From: Halobacillus naozhouensis
GTDB lineage: Bacteria > Bacillota > Bacilli > Bacillales > Halobacillaceae
NCBI RefSeq assembly: GCF_029714185.1
Contig: NZ_CP121671.1
Span: 3,906,001 to 3,970,000 of the forward strand
Direction of reading: 5' to 3'
DNA: 64,000 bases
Shown here: one piece after another, positions 51,072-60,676 of the stretch
How the letters are laid out: the number at the start of each line of letters is the position of its first letter
Position numbering within the stretch: position 1 is the stretch's first letter
Program-made: the position numbers and the translations under genes
The notes under the pieces: model-generated
Databases searched by the model: none
The model's input: only the letters and a program-made list of their open reading frames with translations
What the model was told of the DNA's origin: nothing

Positions 51072-52106
51072 ATGTTTCAAGATGTCACTTTGAATGAATT
51101 ATCTACTTTAAGAAACAATGGGGAGATTACCTTAATCGACGTCCGCTCCCCCTCAGAATATTACGATGCAACAATTCCCGGCAGCCTAAATATACCCGTA
51201 TTTAATAACGATGAAAGAGCCGAAGTGGGGACACTGTATAAGCAAGTCAGCTCCGAGGCTGCAAAGGAGCGCGGGCTTGAAATTTTTTCTGCTAAGCTCC
51301 CCGGTTTTATTAAGAGGTTCAGTCAGATTGATACGGAGAAAGCTGTTTTCTGCTGGAGAGGCGGAATGCGTAGTGAGACTGCAGCCACTGTACTTGATTT
51401 AATGGGAATTCATGTATACCGATTACAAGGAGGTATCCGCAGTTATCGCCAGTGGGTCATTCAGACATTGGATCAGTTGGAATTCAAACCGCGGACTTAT
51501 GTTCTTAACGGATATACGGGGTCTGGAAAAACTACTATCTTACGACAACTTCAAAAAGAAGGATATCCCGTTCTTGATTTAGAAAAATTGGCCAATCACA
51601 GAGGATCTATATTCGGGCAGATCGGACTTGAACCCAATAATCAAAAGAAATTTGAGTCACTTCTTGTGCAAGATCTGTTGCGTTTACAACAATCACCGTA
51701 CACCCTTCTTGAAGGAGAGAGCAAGCGGATCGGCAAGGCCGTTCTGCCAGACTTTTTATTTAATAAAAAGGAGCAAGGCACCCAGCTCTTTATTGACTTG
51801 CCTTTGAACGAAAGGATACTGAACATTTTAGATGAGTATCAGCCATGGGATCACCAGGAGCAATGTATCGAAGCTTTTCGGATTATCAAAAAGCGAATCC
51901 ATACACCGATTGCTAAACAAATTGAGAGTCACCTTGAAAATGGGGAGTTTTACTCAGCTGTTCAATTGCTGCTCGAGTATTATTATGACCCTCTCTATGA
52001 TCGCACGGCTGAGCAATATTTGGACAAAATCACCATTCAAGCAAACAATATCACTGAAGCAATAAAAGGTGTTAAAACTATCGTGCATGAAATACCAGTA
52101 AGATAA
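51072..52106 (+). CDS. mnmH: tRNA 2-selenouridine synthase (SelU)
   Basis: MnmH replaces sulfur by selenium in 2-thiouridine at tRNA position 34, through a geranylated intermediate. The 344-residue protein has a rhodanese domain (residues about 1-125) with IDVRSPSEY and the active-site Cys in FCWRGGMRS near residue 92, then a P-loop domain with NGYTGSGKTTIL near residue 146. The ATG at 51072 has AAAGGCGG upstream. Selenophosphate synthetase (selD) is needed for activity and is not in this window. A structured leader with a terminator lies directly upstream. Confidence 0.9.
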   Translation: MFQDVTLNELSTLRNNGEITLIDVRSPSEYYDATIPGSLNIPVFNNDERAEVGTLYKQVSSEAAKERGLEIFSAKLPGFIKRFSQIDTEKAVFCWRGGMRSETAATVLDLMGIHVYRLQGGIRSYRQWVIQTLDQLEFKPRTYVLNGYTGSGKTTILRQLQKEGYPVLDLEKLANHRGSIFGQIGLEPNNQKKFESLLVQDLLRLQQSPYTLLEGESKRIGKAVLPDFLFNKKEQGTQLFIDLPLNERILNILDEYQPWDHQEQCIEAFRIIKKRIHTPIAKQIESHLENGEFYSAVQLLLEYYYDPLYDRTAEQYLDKITIQANNITEAIKGVKTIVHEIPVR

Positions 52107-52120
52107 GGATAACTTCCTTT

Positions 52121-52158
52121 TTTGACAGGTCACCCTTTGGCGGGTGGTGCCTGTCAAA
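52121..52158. repeat. Hairpin-forming sequence after mnmH
   Basis: TTTGACAGGTCACCC pairs with GGGTGGTGCCTGTCAAA with one or two mismatches. There is no T-run on the plus strand. The motif GGTGCCTGTC recurs in Bacillaceae intergenic palindromes from memory, so this is probably a small dispersed palindrome or a weak terminator. Confidence 0.5.
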
Positions 52159-52255
52159 CTAATTATATGAAGTAGTACAGATGGGGTTGCATCCTCGCTA
52201 GTTTCAGCTACCTCTACCCTCTCATTTCAAAGTTACTTTCAGAAAGGTCCCCCAA

Positions 52256-52294
52256 TTAACAGTAACTTCACAATTATTAAACACTTTATTAAAA
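52256..52294 (+). promoter_or_regulatory. PhoP box upstream of phoX
   Basis: Four hexamers start exactly 11 bases apart: TTAACA (52256), TTCACA (52267), TAAACA (52278) and TTAAAA (52289). PhoP of Bacillus binds direct repeats of TT(A/C/T)ACA at 11-base spacing. It sits ahead of a secreted phosphatase gene, where PhoP activation under phosphate starvation is expected. Confidence 0.82.
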
Positions 52295-52343
52295 GAACTT
52301 TGCTAGTTTATTAATAGATACCTTATGAAGGTTCTTTTAATAA
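52286..52343. repeat. Inverted repeat between the PhoP box and phoX
   Basis: TTATTAAAAGAAC (52286-52298) and GTTCTTTTAATAA (52331-52343) are perfect inverted copies of 13 bases with 32 bases between. They flank the expected promoter -10 region and start point. It could be an operator pair or an mRNA stem at the 5' end. Confidence 0.55.
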
Positions 52344-52361
52344 TTAAAGGGGGCATCTTTC

Positions 52362-53795
52362 ATGAACGGCAAATCTAACATAAATAGACGTGACTTTTTT
52401 AAGATTAGCGGAATGAGTACTGCGGCGATAGCACTTGGAACTTCAGGCATCCTTTCCCTTGGCAGCAAGAACGCCTCAGCAGCACCTGGGAAGCCAAAAG
52501 CGGTGGGCGGCTATGGACCTTTGGTAAAAGATCCTGGCGGCATTCTTGATCTGCCTCGAGGATTCCAATACCGTATTATCTCTGAGGAAGGCGGTAAGCT
52601 TTCGGACGGCCGCCCTATACCGGAGAACTTTGATGGGATGGCCGCCTTCAATGGTCCCCACAATTCCACGGTACTAGTTCGTAACCACGAATTGAGCGGG
52701 AATCCCAAGTATCCTGTTATTGGTAAAAACCCATATCACAAAGATAATACGGGCGGTACTACAGCTTTAGTAGTAGATCCAAATCGCAAAGTAAGCAGTG
52801 AATATGTATCATCTGCAGGAACCATTCGAAACTGCGCCGGTGGGGCAACTCCATGGGGAACTTGGCTGACTTGTGAGGAAACACTTGAGGAAGGTCACGG
52901 CTATGTTTTTGAGGTCGATCCTCATGACCCGGAAAATAAAATGTCCAAAACCCCGATCAGAGAAATGGGCGCCTTTTCACACGAAGCAACGGCCATAGAC
53001 CCTGCTACAGGGGTTGTTTATCTGACTGAAGACGGTGGTCCAAGCTATCTCTATCGGTTCCTGCCAAATGATCGGAGTCAAAAGGTTGGTGCCCTTCAAA
53101 AAGGTGGTACATTACAGGCTGCTGCTATGGAAGAGATGAGCTCAGCTAGTACTAGCGACTTTTATACAGGGCAAAAGTTTGGAATCGTTTGGAAGGATGT
53201 TGATCCGGAAAAACCTACATTCGATGCAGGTCAAAAAGGCTGTATTCCTTTCAGCCGTCTGGAAGGGGCTTATTTTGAAGGAGGTGTATTCTGGTTTGAC
53301 GATACATCGGCAGGTGATAAAAATTTAGGCCGTGTTTACCGTTATATACCGGCTACTAATACATTAGAACTTTTTTACGAATCAACGGCAGCCAATGACT
53401 TAGAAATGCCCGATAACATCTGTATTACTCCATGGGGAGATTTGTGGATTTCGGAAGACGGCGGCGGGGTTGATCGAATCATCGGAATTACTCCTGAGGG
53501 AGAGTCCTACATCTTTGCAGAAAATAAGATCAACGGTTCAGAATTGGCCGGGCCAACCTTCTCGACGAAGGGCAACACATTCTTCGTAAACATACAAAAT
53601 CCTGGACTGACCTTTGCTATTTGGGGACCTTTTGCCCGTAAAAATGCTGGACGCAGAAGGCAAATGGGACACGCAGCACCACCATCTCAATATGCACCAC
53701 AAGTTTCCGACAAACTCTCTGCATTTGCTGAAGTGCAAGGAATGTCTGATTTAGAAGCTGCTGCATTCCAGCGTCACGGCATGCCAATTTTATAA
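52362..53795 (+). CDS. phoX: PhoX-family alkaline phosphatase, Tat-exported
   Basis: A 477-residue phosphatase of the PhoX (DUF839) family. A twin-arginine signal NRRDFFKISGMSTAAIALG at residues 8-26 directs folded export; AASA-type cleavage is near SAAPG. The domain has EGGKLSDGRPIPENFDGMA, VRNHELSGNP, GGATPWGTWLTCEETLEEG, SHEATAIDPATG and YLTEDGGPSYLYRF, and EMPDNICITPWGDLWISEDG (two metal-site segments) near the C-terminus. PhoX enzymes bind calcium and iron and hydrolyse phosphate monoesters outside the cell. The PhoP box upstream supports phosphate-starvation control. A terminator follows. Confidence 0.9.
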   Translation: MNGKSNINRRDFFKISGMSTAAIALGTSGILSLGSKNASAAPGKPKAVGGYGPLVKDPGGILDLPRGFQYRIISEEGGKLSDGRPIPENFDGMAAFNGPHNSTVLVRNHELSGNPKYPVIGKNPYHKDNTGGTTALVVDPNRKVSSEYVSSAGTIRNCAGGATPWGTWLTCEETLEEGHGYVFEVDPHDPENKMSKTPIREMGAFSHEATAIDPATGVVYLTEDGGPSYLYRFLPNDRSQKVGALQKGGTLQAAAMEEMSSASTSDFYTGQKFGIVWKDVDPEKPTFDAGQKGCIPFSRLEGAYFEGGVFWFDDTSAGDKNLGRVYRYIPATNTLELFYESTAANDLEMPDNICITPWGDLWISEDGGGVDRIIGITPEGESYIFAENKINGSELAGPTFSTKGNTFFVNIQNPGLTFAIWGPFARKNAGRRRQMGHAAPPSQYAPQVSDKLSAFAEVQGMSDLEAAAFQRHGMPIL

Positions 53796-53822
53796 GAAAC
53801 GATTGAAAACTAACCAACATAA

Positions 53823-53864
53823 GAAAAGTGTGAGCAGGTAAATCAACTGCTCACACTTTTCTTT
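53823..53864 (+). terminator. Intrinsic terminator after phoX
   Basis: GAAAAGTGTGAGCAG and CTGCTCACACTTTTC form a perfect 15-pair stem, followed by TTTG. Confidence 0.88.
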
Positions 53865-53923
53865 GTCTAAATGTTCTTGGCAACATCCCTGTTTCCATTT
53901 AAAATTCCTCTATTGAACCTTAT

Positions 53924-54055
53924 TTACCTATTTCGTTTACGTGCTTGTTCTGCGTCTTCAAGCTGAGTAGCACCAGGATAATCTAAACTTTGATCACGGT
54001 CAGATTCTACCCTCCCAGACTTCTTAAGCTTCTTTTCTTGTCGATCTCTGCCCAC
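53924..54055 (-). CDS. ypzI: YpzI-family small protein
   Basis: A 43-residue, highly charged protein with no cysteine, starting GRDRQEKKLKKSGRVESD and ending ARKRNR. The pattern DRDQ..DYPGATQLE is that of the YpzI family of Bacillaceae. The function is unknown; size and composition resemble small acid-soluble or spore-associated proteins, which is only a suggestion. The GTG start at 54055 has GGGAGGAATTATA in front. Confidence 0.8.
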   Translation of the reverse strand: MGRDRQEKKLKKSGRVESDRDQSLDYPGATQLEDAEQARKRNR

Positions 54056-54123
54056 TATAATTCCTCCCTTCCTTGTTATTATAAAGAGAAGCCTGGGTTG
54101 TCATACTTCCTTGAACCAATTCA

Positions 54124-54267
54124 TTAATTCCAGATTTTAATAAGCGTGAGGAGTCCTTTTAAAATCAACCTGATGCCATAAAGGAGTAGTTCGGGAAAAG
54201 AAAATAACACGTCTGGTAACCAGCCCCATTTGCTTTCTTTGTGGGTTCTTTTATCCACCACACTCAT
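54124..54267 (-). CDS. Small membrane-associated protein, hypothetical
   Basis: A 47-residue frame with a polar start (DKRTHKESKWGWLPD) followed by a single hydrophobic helix (LFSFPELLLYGIRLILKGL). It looks like a real small membrane protein by composition but the ribosome binding site (AAAAGG) is too close to the ATG; GTGs three and four codons later are alternatives. No family recognised. Confidence 0.45.
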   Translation of the reverse strand: MSVVDKRTHKESKWGWLPDVLFSFPELLLYGIRLILKGLLTLIKIWN

Positions 54268-54462
54268 CCTTTTAATAATCAGATTGAATCTTACCAAAGA
54301 GAAATTTGCCAATCACGAATGTCTTCTACCACTTATACGAGTGATCACCTAGAAAGTTTCAACACTTCTTCATCGATAGTTGGTTATTATCGTTCCTCCT
54401 CATAAGCAAGGATTTTCCTATGTTAAAATGGAGGCAGAAATGAGCAAGGAGAGTAGATCCAG

Positions 54463-54882
54463 ATGGATAAACAATTAGACCATATCGGCGTTGCGGTTCG
54501 ACAACTTCAGGAAAGCATAGATTTTTATCAAAATATATTAGGGGCTACGATGATCGACCGATACCGCAGTGAGACACCGGGTGTTGAAAGCGAGATTGCG
54601 ATAATGGATATAAACGGGGCTCGAACTGAATTGTTGTGTCCTACGAACAACACCACCTCCCCGATTGCCCGTTTCATCAAGCAAAAAGGAAAAGGTGTTC
54701 ACCACGTGGCCTACCGGGTTGAAAACCTTGATGAGGCCATAAAGTTCCTGAAAAATGATCACATTCGGGTAATGGAGGACACGAGAAGGACGAATAAACA
54801 TGGACGGCAGCTGATATATTTAAATCCTGCCGATACGGAAGGAACCATCATCGAATTTTGTGATTATCCTGATGAAAAATAA
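54463..54882 (+). CDS. VOC-superfamily protein, methylmalonyl-CoA epimerase-like
   Basis: A 139-residue vicinal-oxygen-chelate protein with two beta-alpha-beta-beta-beta units. DHIGVAVRQLQESIDFYQN gives the first metal His, MDINGARTELLCP the next acidic ligand, KGVHHVAYRVENLDEAI the second His, and GTIIEFCDY the last Glu. The layout follows methylmalonyl-CoA epimerase and glyoxalase-I-like proteins. No methylmalonyl-CoA genes are near, so the substrate stays open. Confidence 0.82.
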   Translation: MDKQLDHIGVAVRQLQESIDFYQNILGATMIDRYRSETPGVESEIAIMDINGARTELLCPTNNTTSPIARFIKQKGKGVHHVAYRVENLDEAIKFLKNDHIRVMEDTRRTNKHGRQLIYLNPADTEGTIIEFCDYPDEK

Positions 54883-54894
54883 GCATTACCTGCA

Positions 54895-54940
54895 CAGCTG
54901 GGAGTGTCTTTTTCAGAAGATGCTTCCAGCTGGTTTTATG
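54895..54940 (+). terminator. Probable terminator after the VOC gene
   Basis: AGCTGGGAG pairs with CTTCCAGCT over an irregular loop, followed by GGTTTT. The stem has a G-T pair and the loop is long. Confidence 0.45.
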
Positions 54941-55158
54941 AGTCAGGAACCCCTTTCTTTCTTGCAGGATTCTCTGAGCTAATATGAAATGATTACGACT
55001 TAATCAAAAATTCTTCTATCCAAATCCTCCACGCCCGACTAAAGTAAAGAACTTTCATATGTTTGCGAGGTTCTCCTCATTCTTTAATTTTCATGCATAC
55101 AAAACGGCTTCTACACCCATGCTAAAAAAATGATCTATCAACGGAAAGAGGTGCCACA

Positions 55159-56574
55159 ATGGGTTGGTTATCGATTATTCCTTTTGTTGTCGTCATTGCT
55201 GCGGCAATTTGGACAAAGCAGGTAGTTCCAAGCTTACTATTTGCCGTGATTGTTGCCGGATATTTAGCAGAACCTCACTGGTTAAATGGCATGCTTACTG
55301 CTGTCCAATTCATTATTCAAGGGCTTCAAGATGAAAATAATTTGAAAATCATCATCTTCCTATACGCTTTTTCCGCCATGATTGGAATCGTACGCATGTC
55401 GGGGGGAATAAAGGGATTTGTTAAGGCAGCTACAGAAAAAGTAGAGAATAAGCGAGGGGCTTTTATTTTATCGTGGTTGTCTGCGTTGGGAACGTTTAGT
55501 ACACCGAGTTTTCGTATTGTGACAATCGCCCCTGTAATGAAAGCAATGCGCAGAAAGATTCCCATGTCAAAACAGGAGATCGGCTTTGTTATTGAAACGA
55601 CGGCCTCGCCACTCGTGGCTGTTATACCTGTGGCGACAGCATTTGTGGGCTACATGACCTCAGTTGTTGAACTTTCCATTCATCAGGCCGGGACACCCGG
55701 AGACCCCTATACCCTTTTTCTACAAAGTATTCCCTTTAACTTCTTTGCCTTTGCGATGCTGCTTCTCGGATTTTATTTAAGTTTCTTTCATCGTTCGAAA
55801 AAAAAAGCAACAGATGCGGAAAAGAAAAATAATCAAGGGAACGATCAGCAGGATGATGACCAGTGGGAGGATTGCCACCCCTCTGTGAAAAAAGACCTTC
55901 CGGCTAAACCATGGAATTTAATTTTACCGCTTGCCAGTGTCATTATCCTTACGTTTGCCTTCATGTATGCGATTGGTATCGAAAAGGGGAAATCTGGATT
56001 CCAGGCCTTAATTAATGACAATGTGCTGGGAGCCATGGTGTTAGCGGTTGTTTTAACACTGATTTGGTTTGTCGTTTACTTGAAGTTTTCTAAAGAACCA
56101 CTCCGCAAACAGATGAAAGAACTGATTGAGGGCGGTAATGAGATGATGGGAGTAATCTTGCTGCTTGCGATGGTGTGGGGGTTGAGTAAGGGCACAGCCG
56201 CACTTGGCTTTGCCGAAACGATTTCCTCCTGGTTTAATTGGATTCCATCTGGATATGTAGCGGTTGTTATTTTTGTTCTAGGTTGTGGACTTGCCTATTT
56301 CATTGGATCAGCGTGGGGCGCCTGGGGAATTCTGATGCCTGTTGCTCTTTCTATTGCAGTAACGGCAGGAAGCTTTCTCCCCATTGTGATTGGAGCCGTG
56401 TTCGCGAGTGGGACATTCGGGGCCTTTGCTTCCCCTCTAAGTGATGATACAAATACGACGGCAGGAATATTGAATTTAAATACGATCGAGTATGCCAAAT
56501 TTAAGCTCAAGCCTGGACTAATGGCAGCTGGTGTAGCAGCTTTAGGTTACCTAGCGTTAGCGATATTTATGTAA
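55159..56574 (+). CDS. nhaC: Na+/H+ antiporter NhaC family
   Basis: A 471-residue membrane protein with about 11-12 helices, a charged hydrophilic loop near residues 210-255 (SKKKATDAEKKNNQGNDQQD), and NhaC family regions such as IVRMSGGIKGFVKAA, FSTPSFRIVTIAPVM, GSAWGAWGILMPVALSIA and FGAFASPLSDDTNTTAG. Members exchange sodium for protons, or malate plus proton for lactate plus sodium (MleN); I cannot separate the two. It fits a salt-tolerant organism. It ends at a bidirectional terminator. Confidence 0.88.
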   Translation: MGWLSIIPFVVVIAAAIWTKQVVPSLLFAVIVAGYLAEPHWLNGMLTAVQFIIQGLQDENNLKIIIFLYAFSAMIGIVRMSGGIKGFVKAATEKVENKRGAFILSWLSALGTFSTPSFRIVTIAPVMKAMRRKIPMSKQEIGFVIETTASPLVAVIPVATAFVGYMTSVVELSIHQAGTPGDPYTLFLQSIPFNFFAFAMLLLGFYLSFFHRSKKKATDAEKKNNQGNDQQDDDQWEDCHPSVKKDLPAKPWNLILPLASVIILTFAFMYAIGIEKGKSGFQALINDNVLGAMVLAVVLTLIWFVVYLKFSKEPLRKQMKELIEGGNEMMGVILLLAMVWGLSKGTAALGFAETISSWFNWIPSGYVAVVIFVLGCGLAYFIGSAWGAWGILMPVALSIAVTAGSFLPIVIGAVFASGTFGAFASPLSDDTNTTAGILNLNTIEYAKFKLKPGLMAAGVAALGYLALAIFM

Positions 56575-56603
56575 AAATCCTCACCTGTACAGGTGAGGAT
56601 TTT
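56574..56603. terminator. Bidirectional terminator between nhaC and argF
   Basis: A perfect 30-base palindrome (AAAATCCTCACCTGT and its inverse complement) follows the nhaC stop codon, with A- and T-runs for both directions. Confidence 0.85.
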
Positions 56604-56696
56604 GATCGCTTAAAAGGTTTTTAGAGCGTATGAGCTCTTGATCGTTATAATCAATAAGCGAGCGCTTCGGAAATAATATTGAGCGATCATGAATTA

Positions 56697-57647
56697 TTAA
56701 CCGATCACAGCCTGAAGGATGGCTTTTTGTACGTGTAAACGATTTTCGGCTTGCTGAAATACTGCCGAGCAAGGTCCGTCAATGACGCTTGTGGTCACTT
56801 CCTCTTCACGGTGTGCTGGTAGGCAATGCAAGAAATGAACATCCGCTTTAGCTTCCCCAAGCATTTGTTGATTAACTTGGAACCCCTCAAATGCTTTCAA
56901 ACGTTCTTCCGCTTCTTCCTCTTGCCCCATGCTTGCCCAGACGTCCGTATAAACGACATCAGCTTTTTTTACGGCTTGCATGGGATCATGTTCGACAACA
57001 ACAGACCCTTTATTTTCTAATGCAATTTGCTCAGCTTTTGCCAGAATTTCCGCATCAGGTTCATATCCTTTTGGAGAAGCGATCACAATCTCCAAGCCCA
57101 TCATCGCTCCAAGAATCATAAAGGAGTGAGCCACATTATTTCCATCTCCAATATACACAGCCTTGACACCCGTCAGTCTTCCTTTTAACTCAAGGATGGT
57201 GAAAATGTCTGCAAGAGCCTGACAGGGATGATATCGATCACACAGGCCATTAATAACAGGTATGGAAGCGTGTTGGGCAAGCTCCTGCAACTTTTCATGT
57301 GACGTCGTGCGATACATAATGGCATCCACATACCCTGACAGCACCTTTGCCGTGTCCGAAATGCTTTCACCGCGGCCAACTTGAATATCACGTGTGTTTA
57401 AATAGAGGGCATGCCCTCCCATCTGAATCATCCCCACCTCAAAGGAGACACGAGTTCGAGTGGATGACTTCTCAAAAATCATGCCTAGTGTTTTTCCTGA
57501 CAAAATATTGTTATGAGGGCTTTCCTTTAGATGTTGGGCTTGAGCCAGCAAGCTGGATACATCAGACTGGGAGAAATCGAACCAGGTGCTGATATCTCTC
57601 CCTTTCAGTGAGTGTGTGGGGCTGATCATTTGGTGCGTTAAGTTCAT
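56697..57647 (-). CDS. argF: Ornithine carbamoyltransferase
   Basis: A 316-residue cytoplasmic enzyme that makes citrulline from ornithine and carbamoyl phosphate. Family motifs: FEKSSTRTRVSFEVG near residue 55 (carbamoyl phosphate), MYRTTSHEKL, NGLCDRYHPCQALAD near residue 135, and HFLHCLPAHREEEV near residue 273 with the ornithine-binding Cys. It is the last gene of the arginine operon, overlapping carB by four bases. Confidence 0.95.
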   Translation of the reverse strand: MNLTHQMISPTHSLKGRDISTWFDFSQSDVSSLLAQAQHLKESPHNNILSGKTLGMIFEKSSTRTRVSFEVGMIQMGGHALYLNTRDIQVGRGESISDTAKVLSGYVDAIMYRTTSHEKLQELAQHASIPVINGLCDRYHPCQALADIFTILELKGRLTGVKAVYIGDGNNVAHSFMILGAMMGLEIVIASPKGYEPDAEILAKAEQIALENKGSVVVEHDPMQAVKKADVVYTDVWASMGQEEEAEERLKAFEGFQVNQQMLGEAKADVHFLHCLPAHREEEVTTSVIDGPCSAVFQQAENRLHVQKAILQAVIG

Positions 57648-60600
57648 CCTAATCTCACTCCTTCATTTAAACTCCCGGGCAGCGGGGTAGGTAGATATGG
57701 ACATAAATGTAGTGAAGCAAGGTAAGCTTCAAACGTCTCTTTTTGACTAAACACCGTGACACCATATTTCAATGCTTGAATTCTTCTTTCCTTAGCCTCA
57801 GTGGTCTGCTGATCATTCACATAAATGCTTGCTTCTTTCGTCTGTATCCATTCTGAAAAAGGAAGTTGACTTGGTAAGTCTACATAAGCATATCCCGCTT
57901 CAACAAAGCTTACATTTTCCTCATAAAAATGAGGCAGGTGCTCGAATACTTTGGCCAGTGCTTCCTGGACTGTTCCACCCAGGCACATGCCTTCCCCTGT
58001 TGACTTCATGTTCGCATTAAGCTTATGATCAAGCTCTGGTAAAGCGTGAGAAGAAAATAGCGGATATTTCACGGCTACATGTTCAAATTCGGGCGGCTTC
58101 ACTTGATCTAAATGACAAGAAACATCACCCGCCAGGACGCGTGTCGCCAGATCAATCAATGAACGGCTGGACACCTTGCTCACGATCGGAACGGTACGGC
58201 TTGCCCGCGGGTTCACTTCAAGTACATAGACTACGTCCTCTTTCAGTAGGAATTGAATATTCATAATACCTTTATAAGATGTATGCTGAACAATTTTGCT
58301 CGCATATTCCTTAATCGTTATCTTCACATTTTCCTGTAAAGTGGATGGAAAAATCGCCATACTGTCACCGGAGTGAACCCCGGCAGGTTCCACATGCTCC
58401 ATGATTTCGGGGATACATATATGCTCCCCGTCAGCGACAAGATCCACCTCTGCTTCCTGACCTGTTATAAATTCGTCCAGCACGATCGGATAATGACGAG
58501 CATCTGTGCCTGCAAGTGCAGCCTTAAGTTCATGCTCGCTGCTTACTTTTACCATTCCTTGACCGCCAATAACGTAAGAGGGGCGGCAGAGGAGTGGATA
58601 CGTATAAGTACTTGCAGCGAGTAAAGCTTCCTCAAAGGTGTGGCAGACTGCTCCAGGAATGTGCGGGACTTCCAAGCGTTTTAACATTGAATAAAATTGT
58701 TCACGGTCTTCAAGCTGGGCGATCGTATCAACAGGTACGCCGGCCAGGGGAATGCCCGCCCCTTCTAATTGAGCAGCCAGGTTGATAGCAGTTTGACCGC
58801 CGAATTGTGTGTAGACCTGGTCAATTTGTTCGTGTTCTACGACGGCCTCGATGATTTCTTTTGTGATCGGTTCAAAGTATAGACGATCGGCTGTTTCGTA
58901 ATCGGTGCTGACAGTTTCTGGGTTATTGTTGATCATGATCGTTGTCCATCCCAGTCCCTTTAATGTTTCGATAGCCTTGACAGCACTGTAGTCGAATTCA
59001 ACGCCTTGACCGATCCGAATCGGGCCTGCTCCAACAATCAATGCTTTCTTAGTTGAGGGAAGTGGATCTATTTCGTTTACACCAGAATAGGTCGCATAGA
59101 CATAGTTTGTAGCTGCTTCAAATTCAGCTGCACATGTGTCGACCATTTTATAGCTTGGATAAAGGCGGTAACTTTTTCTCAGCTGTGTGATGGCCGCTTC
59201 TGATGTTTGCAGCAGTTTCGCGATGCTTGCGTCTGTGTACCCGTAAACTTTAGCTACATTTAACAACGGCTCAGGCAACGTCTCGGTCGTGCAGACTTGC
59301 AGTTTATTCTCAACCTCCACAATGTTTTGTAAAATACTTAGGAAAAATAGATCGATGGCCGTTTCTTTATGAATTTGTTCAATCGTTTCTCCTTGTCTCA
59401 GCAAATCCAGAATTGCAAAGTAGCGTAGGTCTGTCGGCTGTGTAAGATGTGTTTTTAACTGAGCAGGATCAAGTTCAGGAATAGACTGGTCGAGTGACGC
59501 TACAGCCTTTTGAAAAGCACCCTCGAGTGTACGATCAATGGCCATCACCTCACCGGTGGCTTTCATTTTCGTTCCCAGTTTACGGTCAGCTTCTGAAAAT
59601 TTATCGAATGGCCACCTTGGAAATTTAACGACTACATAATCCAATGCCGGTTCAAAACTCGCATACGTTGTGCCTGTGAGCGGATTTTTCAATTCATCAA
59701 GTGTATAACTCAGTGCTAGCTTGGTCGCCATTTTAGCTATAGGATAGCCAGTCGCCTTCGATGCAAGGGCGGAAGAGCGGCTTACCCTTGGGTTGACTTC
59801 AATGACATAATATTGATTACTGTTTGGATCAAGGGCAAATTGGACATTACAGCCGCCAACCACCTCGAGTTCCGAAATAATAGTAAAAGCCGCTGTCCGA
59901 AGCATTTGGTATTCTTGATCTGTCAGCGTCTGCGACGGTGCAATAACGATGGAATCGCCTGTATGAACGCCAACCGGATCGAAGTTCTCCATATTACATA
60001 CAGAAATACACGTACCTTTTTGATCACGCATGACTTCATATTCAACTTCTTTAAATCCAGCAATACTCTTCTCTAAAATAACCTGACCAATGGGGCTGGC
60101 CTTTAAGCCGTTGTGAATGAGTTCCTCAAGTTCTGATTCGCTATCAGCAATCCCGCCGCCGCGTCCGCCAAGAGTGTAGGCCGGGCGACTAATAACAGGG
60201 TAGCCAACTTGTTTGGCGAAGACTTTCGCACTCTGCACAGTTTCGATCACTTCACTCTCAGGGACTGGTTGATTAAGTTGACTCATTAGTTTACGAAATA
60301 GTTCACGGTCTTCCCCTTTTTGTATCGATGCCACACTTGTTCCTAAAAGTTTTATATTATATTTCGTTAAAATACCTTGTTGATCGAGTTCAACAGCCAA
60401 ATTTAGAGCTGTTTGGCCGCCAAGTCCAGCCAGCAGGGCGTCCGGCTGTTCCTTCTGGATGATGGCCTCAATGCTGTTCACTGTGAGCGGTTCGCAATAA
60501 ACGGTATCGGCCATCGTCGTATCTGTCATAATGGTCGCTGGGTTATTATTGACGAGGACGACGCTAAATCCTTCCTCCTTCAGGGCAAGACATCCTTGTG

Positions 60601-60676
60601 TCCCGGAGTAATCGAATTCTGCGGCCTGCCCGATCAGGATCGGTCCAGACCCGATGACGAGAATCTTCTTAGACAT
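57644..60676 (-). CDS. carB: Carbamoyl-phosphate synthase large subunit, arginine-specific
   Basis: A 1010-residue ATP-grasp synthase joining bicarbonate, ammonia and ATP. Two homologous halves start with SKKILVIGSGPILIGQAAEFDY (split: ILVIGSGPILIGQ and AEFDYSGTQ) and KALIVGAGPIRIGQGVEFDY-type GAGPIRIGQGVEFDYS. Internal markers: RPAYTLGGRGGGI, NPRVSRSSALASKATGYP, RPSYVIGGQGMV and NPRASRTVP. It is shorter than the usual pyrimidine enzyme of about 1070 residues because the C-terminal allosteric domain is small, as in B. subtilis arginine-specific CarB. It lies within the arg operon, so control should be by arginine, not by pyrimidines. Confidence 0.93.
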   Translation of the reverse strand: MSKKILVIGSGPILIGQAAEFDYSGTQGCLALKEEGFSVVLVNNNPATIMTDTTMADTVYCEPLTVNSIEAIIQKEQPDALLAGLGGQTALNLAVELDQQGILTKYNIKLLGTSVASIQKGEDRELFRKLMSQLNQPVPESEVIETVQSAKVFAKQVGYPVISRPAYTLGGRGGGIADSESELEELIHNGLKASPIGQVILEKSIAGFKEVEYEVMRDQKGTCISVCNMENFDPVGVHTGDSIVIAPSQTLTDQEYQMLRTAAFTIISELEVVGGCNVQFALDPNSNQYYVIEVNPRVSRSSALASKATGYPIAKMATKLALSYTLDELKNPLTGTTYASFEPALDYVVVKFPRWPFDKFSEADRKLGTKMKATGEVMAIDRTLEGAFQKAVASLDQSIPELDPAQLKTHLTQPTDLRYFAILDLLRQGETIEQIHKETAIDLFFLSILQNIVEVENKLQVCTTETLPEPLLNVAKVYGYTDASIAKLLQTSEAAITQLRKSYRLYPSYKMVDTCAAEFEAATNYVYATYSGVNEIDPLPSTKKALIVGAGPIRIGQGVEFDYSAVKAIETLKGLGWTTIMINNNPETVSTDYETADRLYFEPITKEIIEAVVEHEQIDQVYTQFGGQTAINLAAQLEGAGIPLAGVPVDTIAQLEDREQFYSMLKRLEVPHIPGAVCHTFEEALLAASTYTYPLLCRPSYVIGGQGMVKVSSEHELKAALAGTDARHYPIVLDEFITGQEAEVDLVADGEHICIPEIMEHVEPAGVHSGDSMAIFPSTLQENVKITIKEYASKIVQHTSYKGIMNIQFLLKEDVVYVLEVNPRASRTVPIVSKVSSRSLIDLATRVLAGDVSCHLDQVKPPEFEHVAVKYPLFSSHALPELDHKLNANMKSTGEGMCLGGTVQEALAKVFEHLPHFYEENVSFVEAGYAYVDLPSQLPFSEWIQTKEASIYVNDQQTTEAKERRIQALKYGVTVFSQKETFEAYLASLHLCPYLPTPLPGSLNEGVRLG

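Noticed and set aside
56605..56696. Second terminator or regulatory element after argF
   Set aside because: TGATCG and CGATCA can pair over a long irregular loop, but the stem is short, and the 30-base palindrome at 56574-56603 already explains termination.
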